NCBI GenBank assembly: GCA_964019695.1
Contig: OZ026528.1
Location: forward strand, 50,839,495 to 50,903,494
Origin: Loripinus fragilis
Lineage: Eukaryota > Mollusca > Bivalvia > Lucinida > Lucinidae
Length of the DNA: 64,000 bases
Reading direction: 5' to 3'
This document shows, one piece after another, positions 1 to 10,499 of this stretch; positions within the stretch are counted from its first letter, which is position 1, and each line of letters begins with the position of its first letter. Position numbers and translations under genes: made by a program. The notes beneath the pieces are model-generated. The model was given only the letters and a program-made list of their open reading frames with translations. It was not told the origin of the DNA and did not search any database.

Positions 1-206
1 GCATATGCTGCACCAAATAAAGGCACCACAATTTTATACTAATTTTCTTAAACATATATCTTTAGTAATGGACTCTAGCATTTCCGAAGTAGAATATTAA
101 CGTGTAAATCAGCATTTTTCTTAAGTTTTCAATCCTTGAAAACAGTAGAAAAGTATTTTAGAAGTCCTTGAATTTTACACAATCTTGCCTGTGTATGAAC
201 CCTGGA
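1..206 (-). mobile_element. Fragment of hAT-like MITE (family also at 26825-27235)
   Basis: The reverse complement of this stretch matches 26825-27235 in order: a terminus near CAGGG, a segment with TTCAAGGACTT, then a GCACCAAATAA block. The window edge cuts it. The CAGGG terminus and short direct motifs resemble non-autonomous hAT elements, which is family knowledge and not proven here. No coding capacity is visible. It lies in the 5' intron or flank of the palmitoyltransferase gene. Confidence 0.5.
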
Positions 207-288
207 AACTTATAATTACCTGTTATAATTTTCTTTTTCACGGCTCATTATTATTTTTCTTTTTCAGAACCAGCATTATTGACGAAGA

Positions 289-1314
289 ATGAAGCTTTTT
301 TCCATCTTGAAGAAACCAAATGAACTTGATAAGTTGGCAGAAGGTGATACTGGTGGCAGAGGGATCTTGAGCAATGTTCGCTTGCAAATAAAAATACTAC
401 ATTCTTTGGGCATTTGCTATGTTTTGGCATTTTGCTTGGCGGTAAATTTTGCATCAGTGTTTCTTGGACTACCGACAGTGTTTGCCGAGTCGGATACAAA
501 ATTGGTGTTTGCTCAAGCTGTGATGTGGTATATTTGCTTCAGTATAATTTCAAATTATTTACTCATACTTTACCACTCGAAAAAATCCCATTTTGGACCA
601 GGACATACAAAAAATCTGCCATTCAATGCAGTAAATAAGACAAAGAATTATGATTGGTCCTCACTAGCAATGAATTCAAGAGCTCCATCTGATTGGCTTC
701 CTCATGAAGGATCATCAGCAGTAAATGAGAAGAATGCAACTGATTGGACAGTTTGCTCCCACTGTGATATAAATGTACCTCCCAGAACAAGACATTGTGC
801 TATCTGTCAAGTTTGTGTGCTCAAAAAAGACCATCACTGCTTCTTTACTGGCTGCTGTATTGGGTTTTATAACCAGAAACATTTCATCATATTCTGTATT
901 TATGGAATCCTAGGAGGGTCATGGGGCTTGTATAATTTGAGTAGTTATCTGTCCTTGAATTATGCCCCCTTATTAAGTCTGCAAGTTTACATGTACTTTG
1001 TACCATACTGTTTTTTAGCATTCATTTTTGGATACATCAGTTTCTATTACTTGTGTTTAATATTCTTACTTTATTTACATATTACAAGCACATGTGCTGC
1101 ACTATATTACTTTTCCTGGCAGATGCTTGTGATATATCGTGGTCAGACTACGTATGAATTTATGAAAGGACGGAAGATGTATAGTGATGATTTACAAGAG
1201 AACCTCAGGTCTGTGTTTGGGAGGAACTGGATTGTTCCGTTGATTATTCCTCTCCCTTTGCTACTTAATGAAGGGGACGGAATGAGCTGGAGAGTGTCAA
1301 GGAAATTTGAATGA
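289..1314 (+). CDS. DHHC-type palmitoyltransferase, ZDHHC22/24-like
   Basis: Predicted protein S-acyltransferase that transfers palmitate from acyl-CoA to cysteines of membrane-associated proteins, probably in the ER/Golgi. The 341-residue frame is complete. A cysteine-rich zinc domain at about residues 156-200 carries C156, C159, H169, C170, C173, C176 and the catalytic DHHC at 181-184 (C184). A TTxE-like motif (TTYE) is at 287-290. Hydrophobic segments at about 38-62, 75-95, 198-222 and 235-275 give the usual four-helix layout with the DHHC loop on the cytosolic side. Length and the DHHC-FF context suit the small ZDHHC22/24 group; choice between the two is uncertain. The ATG is the first in frame after a splice acceptor (polypyrimidine then CAG ending at 267), so the coding region is one exon with at least one 5'-UTR intron upstream. 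The stop is TGA. A possible polyadenylation hexamer AATAAA is at 1535-1540, inside a MITE. Confidence 0.92.
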   Translation: MKLFSILKKPNELDKLAEGDTGGRGILSNVRLQIKILHSLGICYVLAFCLAVNFASVFLGLPTVFAESDTKLVFAQAVMWYICFSIISNYLLILYHSKKSHFGPGHTKNLPFNAVNKTKNYDWSSLAMNSRAPSDWLPHEGSSAVNEKNATDWTVCSHCDINVPPRTRHCAICQVCVLKKDHHCFFTGCCIGFYNQKHFIIFCIYGILGGSWGLYNLSSYLSLNYAPLLSLQVYMYFVPYCFLAFIFGYISFYYLCLIFLLYLHITSTCAALYYFSWQMLVIYRGQTTYEFMKGRKMYSDDLQENLRSVFGRNWIVPLIIPLPLLLNEGDGMSWRVSRKFE

Positions 1315-1354
1315 CAGTTAGGGCCCACACAATATAAATGGCAGGCTCTGACAT

Positions 1355-1575
1355 TTTGAGGTATTGTAAATTTGTAAGTTTTCGCAAGAATTTATTTTCA
1401 CGAATAGCGTAACAAACATATTTGACATGTTAAAAATTAATGACTAGGGCATGATTTACCTTCATCAGTTAACATCGTAGTGATTTCGCAAGGGTTTTAT
1501 TTTCACAAAACTTCACATCCGGGAAGTTTTTGAAAATAAAACCCTCACAAAAATTTTCGAATTTACAGTATCTGG
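1355..1575. mobile_element. MITE with GGGTTTTATTTTC inverted termini
   Basis: Both ends carry related inverted segments: TTGTAAATTTG followed by a TTTATTTTCAC block at the left, and the reverse complement with AAAATAAAACCCTC at the right. A second copy sits at 11070-11200. It forms the proximal 3' flank, possibly the 3' UTR, of the palmitoyltransferase gene and could supply its AATAAA signal. Confidence 0.6.
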
Positions 1576-1612
1576 AGATGCAATGTTGTCAACTCAGGGA
1601 TGATATTGGCCC

Positions 1613-1825
1613 CGTAGGGACAAAACCTGACTAGGTTACTGACAAAGCGCCTCAGCTACAGAGACTAGCTAGAAAATTGTAATTTTGCTTGTAGCAAGTC
1701 TAGATATGATACTTTCCAAGAAGCGAAAAACCAAGATGCTGATCAGTCTGCACAGATGCTCAGGCTGGTCTGCGCCTTTGTTGTTTGCCAACCCTGAACC
1801 CAGGTTCTCCCCCTTCGAGGCCCAT
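1613..1825. mobile_element. Copy of the GCGAGAAAACCTGTC MITE family (degenerate)
   Basis: The CTACAGAGACTAGCTAG core and a GTAGCAAGTCTAGATATGAT block are shared with 53068-53215 and, inverted, with 58945-59178. The termini are eroded. There is no coding potential. Confidence 0.5.
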
Positions 1826-2029
1826 ATGGTTTATGACCTATCCTGAATTTTGTCCATCTGGCCACCGGGGCCAGTTCAATGTTTACAATATGTCACAAAT
1901 GAATAAGTTTATTTTCTTGTCTATTTATTGTACAAAATGTAATTAGCCGAGATGGCTATTGTTAAGTTGGGCTGTGGCCCCTGTACATCAGGCCTCCAGT
2001 GATTCTGTATTCAATTTTTTTTTATTTCG

Positions 2030-2105
2030 CGACGAAAACATATGTTTTGGGTGCTCAAAAGAACCGTCTCAATGAGACAGTTCTTTTGAGCACCCAAAAA
2101 CAAAA
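2030..2105. mobile_element. Palindromic CAAAAGAACC MITE (core only)
   Basis: The core reads TTTTGGGTGCTCAAAAGAAC, then a CGTCTCAATGAGAC loop, then the complementary GTTCTTTTGAGCACCCAAAA. This is the most frequent MITE in the window. The best full-length copy (48713-48907) shows CACAGGTTTAGATAA at one end and TTAACTAAAGTCCTGTG at the other. Confidence 0.75.
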
Positions 2106-2212
2106 GTTAAAACTGATTGAAAAGAAAATATTCATAAGTTTACGCTGAAATATGGACCAACACATGATATTTTTGGTGTTTATCACATATTCATAAATGC
2201 CCTGTTCAAACA

Positions 2213-2531
2213 AGCATGTACCGGGCCGCATAGCACAGTCCGTAACGTGTCTGGCTACAGATGTGTGTCTGACTGCAGATCTAGGGGTCAAAAGTTTAAT
2301 CCCTGCCAGGTCCCATACTTTCGTGGAGATTGATCATGAAATAATTTCTACGGTCATTCTCCTCCCTTCTGCTGATTCAAGAAGGGTTGCTGTCAGTTAC
2401 AAGGGAAAGTATGTGCACGAAGAACTGGTTAACTGCTTGTTCAAGCTTGCCCAGGAAAAAGTGTGGTTAGGTGAACTGACAGTCCCGCCATGACCATAGC
2501 TGTTGACTTGGGATGTAAAGCAACAAAACAA
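2213..2531 (+). mobile_element. tRNA-derived SINE (SINE-A), copy 1
   Basis: The head has an A-box-like TAGCACAGTCCGTAACG and a B-box-like segment near 2290. The body contains a TACTTTCGTGGAGATTGATC block, and the tail ends GTAAAGCAACAAAACAAAC. The flanking direct repeat AAACAAGCATG (near 2208-2218 and 2525-2535) is a good target-site duplication. The same family is at 11750-12066 (+), 47046-47377 (-) and 63244-63580 (-). The 98-codon open frame across it is a by-product of the SINE sequence. Confidence 0.85.
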
Positions 2532-2820
2532 ACAAGCATGCACAGCTACAGTGTGATACTACACGTCTCAATTTTGTTCTCAGTCATCAGCATATTCCAT
2601 ATTTTGTGGATGCCAGCAGCTAAGGCTCCTGCAATACTGCTTTGATATGCAGGCTTGCCTGTGCCTTGGTAGTTCGCAGATGCAGAAAGTACATGTACCA
2701 AAATCTCATGTTACTGTCCCATAAAAAATTATGTGTTAGTGTAAAACTTTGAAACTATACGTAATTTAAACCATGTATGTCCTAAAATAGGTTATTTTGT
2801 TTACAAAGTCATCAGGGACT

Positions 2821-2896
2821 TAGAATCTATAGATCACTTGTGTATTAATCCTTTCCTGTGGATAGGATTAATACTTAAGTGATCTATCGATTCGAG
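2821..2896. repeat. Foldback inverted repeat
   Basis: The segment with ATAGATCACTTGTGTATTAA and its near-complement TTAATACTTAAGTGATCTAT face each other around a short GGATAGGATT-type centre. It is probably a small MITE. Confidence 0.55.
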
Positions 2897-3186
2897 TTAG
2901 CTCAAGTGAAGTGTACAAGTTAATGTTTTACTTAACAATTGTAAACAAAGTATTACGTCACTGTCACTCTTACGACAGTAATGACTGGTAAGACCTACAA
3001 CCTAGATATTAATTGATAAGAATATTTTGCATGCTGGGTAAATTTGCCTTCTTTTTTGTGGAGTGCAGATTTTTTTTCCCCTAAAAATTCCTTCAGGAGT
3101 ACCGTCCAAGTGTCAAAGTACATGTAGGGCCTGATCTGGGTCTAATCTGTTAGCAAAGTATTGTGTCACCACTATCAGGAAAAAGA

Positions 3187-3782
3187 GTTACAGTTATGTC
3201 CCCTAACATTGCGTGGCCCCTAACATTGCGCACTTATATCCAAGTGACTATGCCACATTTAATCAGATGAAATCTTTTTTGATATTTTAATTTCAGGTTG
3301 CTTTTGGAAAGAGAAAACGGCAAAACCGTTACACTTTATGCTTTCATTGCTGAGCAGGGGTGAATTTCGGCAAAAATTGTTGTTAAAAATTCTCTAACCG
3401 TAATTTCAAATGACACAGGCTTCAAATTGTTTTCTTTGAATCAAGGTATTGATGAAGTAATTTGTTGAGTAGAACCTGGTGTTACTTTCCCTGGTAAATT
3501 TTGTAAAAGTAATTAATCAAAGAGAAGTTTAATATTGAAAAGTTTGCAGAAAGTGCGCAATGATAGGGGACTATTTTTGTTATTGTAAAACAGGGGGGTT
3601 GTGAGCTTCAAATCAAAGTTGCTAAGAGTCGAGAAAATATTTTTCATTTTGAACACTGTGTAAATAAAGAATAATGATTATTTTATATTGCTGTGAATAC
3701 TTTTTCAAGTTTGTTTCTTGTTATATCCAACAAAGGTTAAAAGGCATAAGTGCGCAATGTTAGGGGCCTTCACTGTAACCCT
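3187..3782. mobile_element. Non-autonomous DNA element with GTTACAGT termini
   Basis: The left end GTTACAGT followed by a CCCCTAACATTGCGCACTTA block is mirrored at the right end by TAAGTGCGCAATGTTAGGGG and ACTGTAAC, giving an inverted terminus of about 35 bp across about 595 bp. The block CCCCTAACATTGCG is doubled at the left end, and a third inverted copy lies at about 3550-3575. No open frame of note. Confidence 0.7.
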
Positions 3783-3882
3783 TTTACAGGTTTAACCACT
3801 AGTCATGATTTTGTTGTCTGCTCTCTCATCTGATAAGGTCAGAATTTTTTTATTAGATGATTTACAAACCCTCCTAATGTAA

Positions 3883-5535
3883 TTATACCCCCCGCAAACT
3901 TTGTTTGTGGATACCCCCCCCCCCCCCCCCCCCCCCCCCCACAAACTTTGTTTCAGGTTGTCTGTCCGTCCGTGAATGGGTCCCTAACGTTTTGTTTTCT
4001 TAATATCTTAAAGAGTCATAGCTGGATTTTCATCAAACCTTGCAAACATGTTCGTATATGCAATACAAATACTTTAAACAAAAAAGTAAGGGCTAGGGGC
4101 CATTTCTATTAGTTATTTTCCTTTGTAGTTCTAAATGGCTTTTTATATATGGGTTTATGCTTATGCTATTATAGTCCATACACAGGCCGATCAACTCCTA
4201 CCACAGCTTTTGATGGAACAATTTGATACTTTGCCTATACAATAGAGACACATTGATCATATACATGAGGTAGTTTGGTTGAGAAAATATGTTTTTGACA
4301 AAATGACAGCTGTGAGAACTTAGACAATTTTTCCCTAATAAGGCTTTTGTATATGCATTGATAGTGCCTTCATGGGTCGATCAACTTCCACCACAGCTTT
4401 TGATGGAACAATTTGATACTTTGCCTATTCAATAGAGACACATTGAACACATGCATGAAGGAGTTTAGTTCAGAATAATTAATTTTTGACAAAATGACAG
4501 CTGTGAGAATTTAGACAATTTTCCCCTAATAATGCTTTTGTCTATGCATAGATGGTGCCTTCATGGGGGGATCAACTCCTACCACAGCTTTTGATGGAGC
4601 AATTTGATACTTTGTCTGTTCAATATAGACACATTGAACATATGCATGAAGGAGTTTGGTTTAGAAAAAATAATTTTTGACAAAATGACAGCTATGAGAA
4701 CTTGGACAATTTTTCACTTATATGGCTTTTGTATATGCATGGATAGTGACTTTATGGGCCGATATACTCCTACCACAGCTTTTGATGTAGCAATTTGATA
4801 CTTTGCCACTACAATGTAGACATATTGAACATATCCATGGAGGAGTTTGGTTGAGAAAAAATAATTTTTGACAAAATGACAGCTATGGGAACACAGACAA
4901 TTTTTCACTTATATGGCTTTTGTATATGCATGGATAGTGCCTTTATGGGCCGATCAACTTCTACCACAGCTTTTGATGGAGCAAATTGATACTTTTCCAC
5001 TACAATATAGATACATTGACTATATGCATGAAGGAGTTTGGTTCAGTAAAAATAATTTTTGACAAAATGACAGCTGTTGGAGCATAGACAATTTTCCCCT
5101 AACAAGGCTTTTGTATATGCATAGATGGTGCCTTCATGGGCCAATCAACTCTTACCACAGCTTTTGATGGAGCAGTTTGATATGTTGCCTATACAATATA
5201 GATACATTGACCATATGCATGAAGGAGTTTGGTTTGGAAAAATTACTTTTTGATAAAATGACATCTATGAGAACTTAGACTATTTTTCCGATATGAGCTT
5301 TGATATATAGAGCTTTCAGGTGTGAATGATTTTGTGTATTTGATCTTAACAAATGTTTCAGATATCAAACTTTAAGATCATTTGCACCGATTCTACTGAA
5401 ATCTTGATTCACAGATTCTACTGAATTCCTTTTTCAAAACTAGGGTCTGCTGGTTTGAACTATCACTTGCCAAAACTAAGTTTTTTCACTGACCCTTACA
5501 GTGCGGGGGTATCTTATAAGCATTGCTTATTGATT
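3883..5535 (+). mobile_element. Pearl/Helentron-like element A with six ~190-bp tandem units
   Basis: The 5' end ATACCCCCCGCAAACTTTG and the 3' end GTGCGGGGGTATCTTATAAG are inverted relative to each other, followed by an AAGCATTGCTT hairpin. A GTCTGTCCGTCCG block follows the head. The core is about six tandem units beginning CGATCAACTCCTACCACAGC at about 4187, 4378, 4569, 4758, 4948 and 5140. Element B at 27363-36545 is the same family. Open frames inside are repeat by-products. Confidence 0.8.
3914..3940 (+). repeat. Homopolymer tract of 27 C
   Basis: An uninterrupted run of 27 cytosines lies in the head of pearl element A, flanked on both sides by ACAAACTTTGTTT-like copies. It may be a slippage or template-switch scar, or an assembly artefact. 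Confidence 0.9.
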
Positions 5536-5929
5536 TTTTTCATTTTCCGTAAAGTAAGAAAAAAAAATTAACTTCTAAAATTATTTTTTAATTTTATCCT
5601 AAATATTATTTGTTTCCTTGAAAAACCTAATATATTTTTGAGGTTCTGTCTGTGTATTTTTGAGAGTGAACCTGTTAAAGGTGATACAAGGTAGTCCTGT
5701 CCAGATTTTTAAGAAAATGATAAAATAGTTAAAGATTTAATACAGACTGTTGATTTACCTTACTAGTTTTATTGTTTTTTCTGGAGATATTAAAAAAAGC
5801 TCAGAAAATATTAACTGGTCATTTTCAGAGCTTATTTATTTATTTTTTTTGTCCCTGACCCTAAATCTTAAAAAAATTCCCCATAAATCAACTAATAAAG
5901 AATTCTGGCCTTATGTTTATATGTAGCCT

Positions 5930-6002
5930 ATATTGCAAACAATATGGACCAAGATCAGACTGCTCACTTGGGAGCAGTCTGATCAGGGTTCTTAGTGTTT
6001 GC
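5930..6002. repeat. GATCAG hairpin (MITE centre)
   Basis: The arms AGATCAGACTGCTC and GAGCAGTCTGATCAG flank a short CACTTGG loop. It belongs to the hairpin family described at 46714-46785; the innermost arm sequence is specific to this copy. Confidence 0.65.
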
Positions 6003-6279
6003 TTCCATGATAAAATACAGTCTGAAGTGCACATAAATACATGAGTTGAGCAGATTTTCATGACAAATATATTGGAAGGTTAATGGGTTTCATAGTTTTG
6101 TCCGAGTTCAATATTTGAATTTCAAGATTGCGATTTAACAACTGTTATCACTCTTGTCAACCAGAAAATGCAATCGGTGCTTGAGATATGATGCAACTGT
6201 ACACTATGTTCAGTTGTCAATACAGAAGATGGCCTTCACTCTGTCGATAACAGGATTTTTCATTTTAACCCTTACCACA

Positions 6280-6620
6280 TTTAAACCTCATCATATGACA
6301 TCACATCTGGGAGTGAAATAACACCATGCAATAAAATCAATAAACCACTTGTGGTTTACAGATTCACGGGAATTGTTATGGCACCCATAACAAAGTTGCG
6401 GTCATAATGACAAAATTATAACTTTTTTACGGCAGAAGTATTCTTAATGTCATATGATAAATAGAATCTAACATTCGTGCTCTTGTACTATTATTGAATT
6501 TATTAAACTCGTTGCGAAAAAGAGATAAAATGCTCAGCATGCCTGGCATTTAATCGCTTTTCCCCAACTCGTTTAATAAAATCAATAAAACATGAGCACT
6601 CGTGTAAGATCCTCTATTTA
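6280..6620 (-). mobile_element. MITE with internal long hairpin, copy 1
   Basis: It contains TGGGAGTGAAATAACACCATG, a CACTTGTGGTTTAC block, and a hairpin made of TATTGAATTTATTAAACTCG and its complement. The whole order recurs in the opposite orientation at 49180-49515, which sets the element length at about 335 bp. Confidence 0.7.
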
Positions 6621-6854
6621 CACTAAGCATTATTAATTTCTGCACAGATTTTCTAAATAATGATTAAAAAATGTTAATTAATTTCTTTACAAAAAAATAG
6701 ACATTAATTCTAAAAATGTCTTTACAAAAAAAAAATAGACATTAATTCTAAAAATGTACAACAAATGACAATCAAACTTTAATAGTGAAAGTTTCTTTTT
6801 TGTTTAGTATATGTTTAGCGCAGCTTGGTTACTAATGACCGCACTAAATTAAGG

Positions 6855-7018
6855 GATATTAACTGTATTCAAAATTTTCATTTGGGTAGGTATATCATCG
6901 GATATACGGTCGGAAATTTAATTTTACGGGGGCGCTCAAGCGGAGCCGTAAAATGTGATTTCCAAAAGTATATCGGACGATATACCTCCCCAAAAGAAAA
7001 TTTTGAATATAGTTAGGC
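6855..7018. mobile_element. Foldback MITE of ~165 bp
   Basis: The left arm starts AACTGTATTCAAAATTTTC and contains GGTAGGTATATC. The right arm is nearly its complement, with GATATACCTCCCC and GAAAATTTTGAATATAGTT. Nearly the whole element is arm; the loop is GC-rich (GGGGGCGCTCAAGCGGAGCC). Confidence 0.75.
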
Positions 7019-7916
7019 CTAAAATAAAAAAATTGTTTGTTTCAGGTTACCAGACCGTGCCTAATTTTTTTCCCCCGACCCAAAGTTTTTAAGCATATTT
7101 AGGGGATTTCCAAGGGATTTCCCCAGGTCCGCCATCTTGTTTCCCCATCTTCCCCTACATGTAAAAACTATTAACAAAATAAAAATATTTTCCTACCTAC
7201 CGTCCCTATTTTAAATTTCATGTAACTTGAAACACACATATTTTTTTTGCCTTATCCCCATTCTAGTGCACCTCTGCAGTTTCGTCTCAAATACGAGCAT
7301 TTCAAGCCACATGATGCTGAATGTCATCAAACGAAATGTGGCGTAATTAATGTCAAAATGTTTCCTGCAGTATATCGCTGGATGTACTGTCGCAAATTTT
7401 TGATGTTATCCAATCAGAAGTCTCGTTACAAAAGCAAGTTCATTAGAATTCATATTAAACTGCACTGTTAAGAACTGTATTAGTGATTTTGTTGTGGGCA
7501 TTATTAATTTTCTTGTGTGCATATCACATTATTCATTAAACCAACTGCATTGGGAGAGTTTACATGCAAATGTGCAGGTTCGTCTGAGTCTACACGGTTT
7601 GCAGATGTGGGAAGTACCAAAGTCTTGAAAACTGGTCCATATGATATATTTTCAACGCATTCTATCCGTAATCAACCGGATTAGGCTCTCCATTTTTGAT
7701 AGTGAAAACTTTCAGACCGATATCCAACACTGGTGAATTGTATGTTTTGCACAAGACTTTGATAGGCCATCTTGACTGGAATAAGAATATAACAACATTT
7801 TATATACTCAGTATTTATGTGACATTTTAGTCAGAAACTGTATACGTAGCAAAAGCGCAATAATATAGAGTAAAAAAAATATTTGCATTTATATTGTTTT
7901 AAATTGATCATTAACT

Positions 7917-8180
7917 CCATGTGCGGATCCAGAAGGGGGTGGGGGACAGGGGTCAGGACCCCCCTGAAAAAACACAAAAATATAGGGTTTCTTAGAAATA
8001 CTGGTGCGGACCCCCTGAAAAATCACAAAGTTACCAAGCCAGCATTCAATGTTGGGCCATCATTGGCCAGCAGCCAATGATGGCCCACATTTAGTGCTAT
8101 CTAGCTCCTCTTTCCCCTCATAAAAAAAACTTGTCAGAGGTGGACTCCCTCTGGCAAAAATTTCTGGATCCACGCATGAA
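7917..8180. mobile_element. CGGATCCAGA-type MITE, copy 1
   Basis: The termini are TGCGGATCCAGAAG and TTTCTGGATCCACGCATG, inverted. The middle contains the palindrome GCCATCATTGGC/GCCAATGATGGC. A second copy is at 45587-45902, and a relic is at 57270-57480. Confidence 0.7.
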
Positions 8181-8224
8181 CTCTCCTTGCTATTTGCTAG
8201 TATTATTGTCTGCTGTTAACCTTT

Positions 8225-8292
8225 GCAAACAGTTTGGATTCAGATCAGGATCGACAGAACATTGGTCCTGATCTGGATCCAAACCATTTGAC
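8225..8292. repeat. GATCAG hairpin (MITE centre)
   Basis: CAGTTTGGATTCAGATCAGG pairs with CCTGATCTGGATCCAAACC across a short loop. Confidence 0.65.
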
Positions 8293-8444
8293 ACTCTGAT
8301 TATACTCCTAAAAGAATTTTTCAAAACAGTTGATTTTGAAAAAAATCAGCAGATGACAAATAAACATACAAAATTGCCCAGAAGGCAAAGAGAGTTAAAG
8401 TTTTAATTCAAGTGTATGTAATACTGCTTCCATATGAGAGATAG

Positions 8445-8600
8445 AGAATACTAGGTGAATGTCTTTTGATATCAAGTTTACCAGGCAAGGCTTTGAGAAC
8501 CCTTGTTGACATCGTGAGGCTTGCCGAGCGATTCAACATGCATTCTCAAAGCCGAGCCTGGTAAACTTGATATCAAAAGACCCGAACCTGGTATTCTATT
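8445..8600. mobile_element. Foldback element with near-perfect arms
   Basis: CTTTTGATATCAAGTTTACC (about 8463-8482) and GGTAAACTTGATATCAAAAG (about 8561-8580) are exact complements. Outer arms AGAATACTAGGT and ACCTGGTATTCT extend the pairing with a few mismatches. Confidence 0.75.
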
Positions 8601-8879
8601 TATCAGTTTATCCATTGTTTCACTCTCCAAACTAGCCATTATGAGGTAATTTTTGTGTTTCAGCATCATTAGCAACATCGTTCAATCAGTGCAACGTCAT
8701 CATGACCTGATAAAGGCACATGCCGTGTGATAGACCATGTTTATCAGGCAATGTGCTGCAATGCAGTTAATATGAGAAGTAACTGATAAATACGTGTATT
8801 GGACTAATATTTTGTTGTGATACCATGTTCTCCAGAGCATATCAGTAGCGACTCATTCGATAGTTCAGGCCCCTAGTAT

Positions 8880-8992
8880 GATTTTCTCACATATGTTGTG
8901 GGTACTCAAAAGAACCATCTCAATGAGACTGTTCATTTGAGCTCAAAAGGTCACAATTTTACCCTAAAATTCTTTTTTAATCTGGACCTATG
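8880..8992. mobile_element. Palindromic CAAAAGAACC MITE, damaged copy
   Basis: ACATATGTTGTGGGTACTCA, then AGAACCATCTCAATGAGAC, then a degraded second arm (GTTCATTTGAGC). It lies about 1.5 kb downstream of the SDR stop. Confidence 0.6.
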
Positions 8993-9004
8993 TAATTTGG
9001 ATTG

Positions 9005-9115
9005 TTGATGCTTTACCTCCACCTCCCAGTCAACAATTTTGCAGTCATGTTGGGAGGTTTTCCTGGGTTGAACCAGTATTAAGCAGAGGCTAATGTGTCT
9101 TGTTCAAGCAGACAA
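9005..9115 (-). mobile_element. SINE-B 3' fragment
   Basis: It contains the GGGTTGAACCAGTATTAAGC and CTCCCAGTCAACAATTTTGC blocks shared with fuller copies at 47866-48063 and 59935-60137. The tRNA-like head is missing or eroded. Confidence 0.55.
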
Positions 9116-9654
9116 TGCAGTGCCTCCTGAGTCTCATACAAATGAGCTGTGACATGTGATTTCCAACAATGTGGCATTTTGACAAGTGTAGACTCAGACA
9201 AGTCTGTGCCTCTTAAGCTTAGAAACTCCAAATGATGCTCGGTCAGTAGCTTAACACACAGAATATTCAAGCGACAACAAAAGGCTCTGATCGGACTGCG
9301 CATATGCTCAGGCTGATCTGTGCCTTTGCTGGTCGCACATACCACATTGTTTGAAATCTCGTCACGGCTCGAATGAGTCTGACACTTCTGTACCAAATAT
9401 AACACTCTGCTACTTTGTTGAATCCGGATGAAAAGTATACATCCTCGTTTACCAAGGGGTATCACTCCTTTCATGAATGCAGTGATGAATACAGTGTAAC
9501 AGAATGGGTTACGCCTGGGTTAACAAGGATGATACGTATCCAGCTTGTTTTCAAACAGATTCTCACTAGAATTAGAGTTTAGGTTTGTGCAGTTCATAAA
9601 AGATGACAAATGTTTATCACAGTGTAGTTCATAACAAATAATGCTGTTGTCATG

Positions 9655-10060
9655 GGTCATTCACAGCTGTCCCACACTGAACTAGTCTATTTTAACTTTG
9701 GCTATTCACAACTGTCCCACACTGAATTAGTCTTTATTAACTTTGGTTATTCACAGCTGTCCCACACTGAATTAGCCTTTTTTAACTTTGGTCAGTCACA
9801 GCTGTCCCACACTGAATTAGCCTTTATTAACTTTGGTCATTCACAACTGTCCCACACTGAATTAGCCTTTTTTTTAACTTTGGTCAATCACAGCTGTCCC
9901 ACACTGAGTTAGTCTGTTTTAACTTTGGTCATTCACAGCTGTCCACACTGAGTTAGTCTGTTTTAACTTTGGTCATTCACAGCTGTCCCACACTGAGTTA
10001 GTCTGTTTTAACTTTGGTCATTCACAGCTGTCCTACATTGGATTAGTTTTTTTAACCCCC
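9655..10060. repeat. 45-bp minisatellite, 9 units, resembling the SDR 3' end
   Basis: Nine tandem units of 44-47 bp share the pattern TCACAGCTGTCCCACACTGA then TTAGTCTGTTTTAACTTTGG. Read on the - strand, the unit contains GTTAAAACAGACTAACTCAG, which matches the last codons, stop and 3' flank of SDR exon 6 (GTTAAAACAGACTAGCTCAG at 10495-10514), about 450 bp away. Two units (TTTATT at 9733-9738 and 9823-9828) have changed so that the - strand reads AATAAA, a polyadenylation hexamer. The 86-codon + strand frame exists only because the period is a multiple of three. Confidence 0.85.
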
Positions 10061-10082
10061 TTTACCTCATAGAGAAGCCTTT

Positions 10083-10152
10083 CAACACTTTTGCAAAAAG
10101 AGTAGACCCAGATCAGGCAGCTCTTTTAAGAGCTGCCTGATCAGAGTCTACT
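10083..10152. repeat. GATCAG hairpin with perfect arms
   Basis: GATCAGGCAGCTCTT and AAGAGCTGCCTGATC are exact complements separated by TT. They lie between the SDR stop codon and the 45-bp minisatellite, so a long 3' UTR would contain the hairpin. Confidence 0.7.
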
Positions 10153-10216
10153 CTATTTGCTTATGGGAATATGATCCAACACTAGTGGACCTGACAAGTG
10201 ATTTCTTTGTTCTTCA

Positions 10217-10378
10217 GTAAAACCTGTCTGAAGCGGCCACATAAATTGAACACCAAAAATTGGTTTTCAATATTGACTATCCCTTAGTTCAGGCCAAAAG
10301 TATTGCAGAATGCTACCATTTTCCATCAAGACCTTTTTTTTGTCTTTTTTTAAGTGGCCGTTTAGACAGGTTTTACCA
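10217..10378. mobile_element. CAGTAAAACCTGTCT MITE, copy 1
   Basis: The inverted termini CAGTAAAACCTGTCT and AGACAGGTTTTACC bracket about 160 bp. The family copy at 36990-37170 has the same termini and a TA target duplication, typical of Tc1/mariner-type MITEs. Confidence 0.65.
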
Positions 10379-10499
10379 TATACAAACTTGAAGTTTTATA
10401 TATATATAATTATTCATAGTGGGTGGAGCTTAGCATGAATATTCATGGAGGAAAGGGTTAACTTCGGTAATTAATAATTCACAACTTTCCCGCACTGAG

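Noticed and set aside
2197..2493. 98-codon + strand frame
   Set aside because: It lies across a SINE-A copy with a clear target-site duplication, and the same frame is broken in other copies.
9079..9474. 131-codon - strand frame
   Set aside because: It runs through a SINE-B fragment and a MITE fragment; no family resemblance and no splice context.
9652..9912. 86-codon + strand repeat protein
   Set aside because: The frame stays open because the period is 45 bp; one unit with a 2-bp length change ends it, and the similarity to the SDR 3' end on the other strand explains the sequence better.
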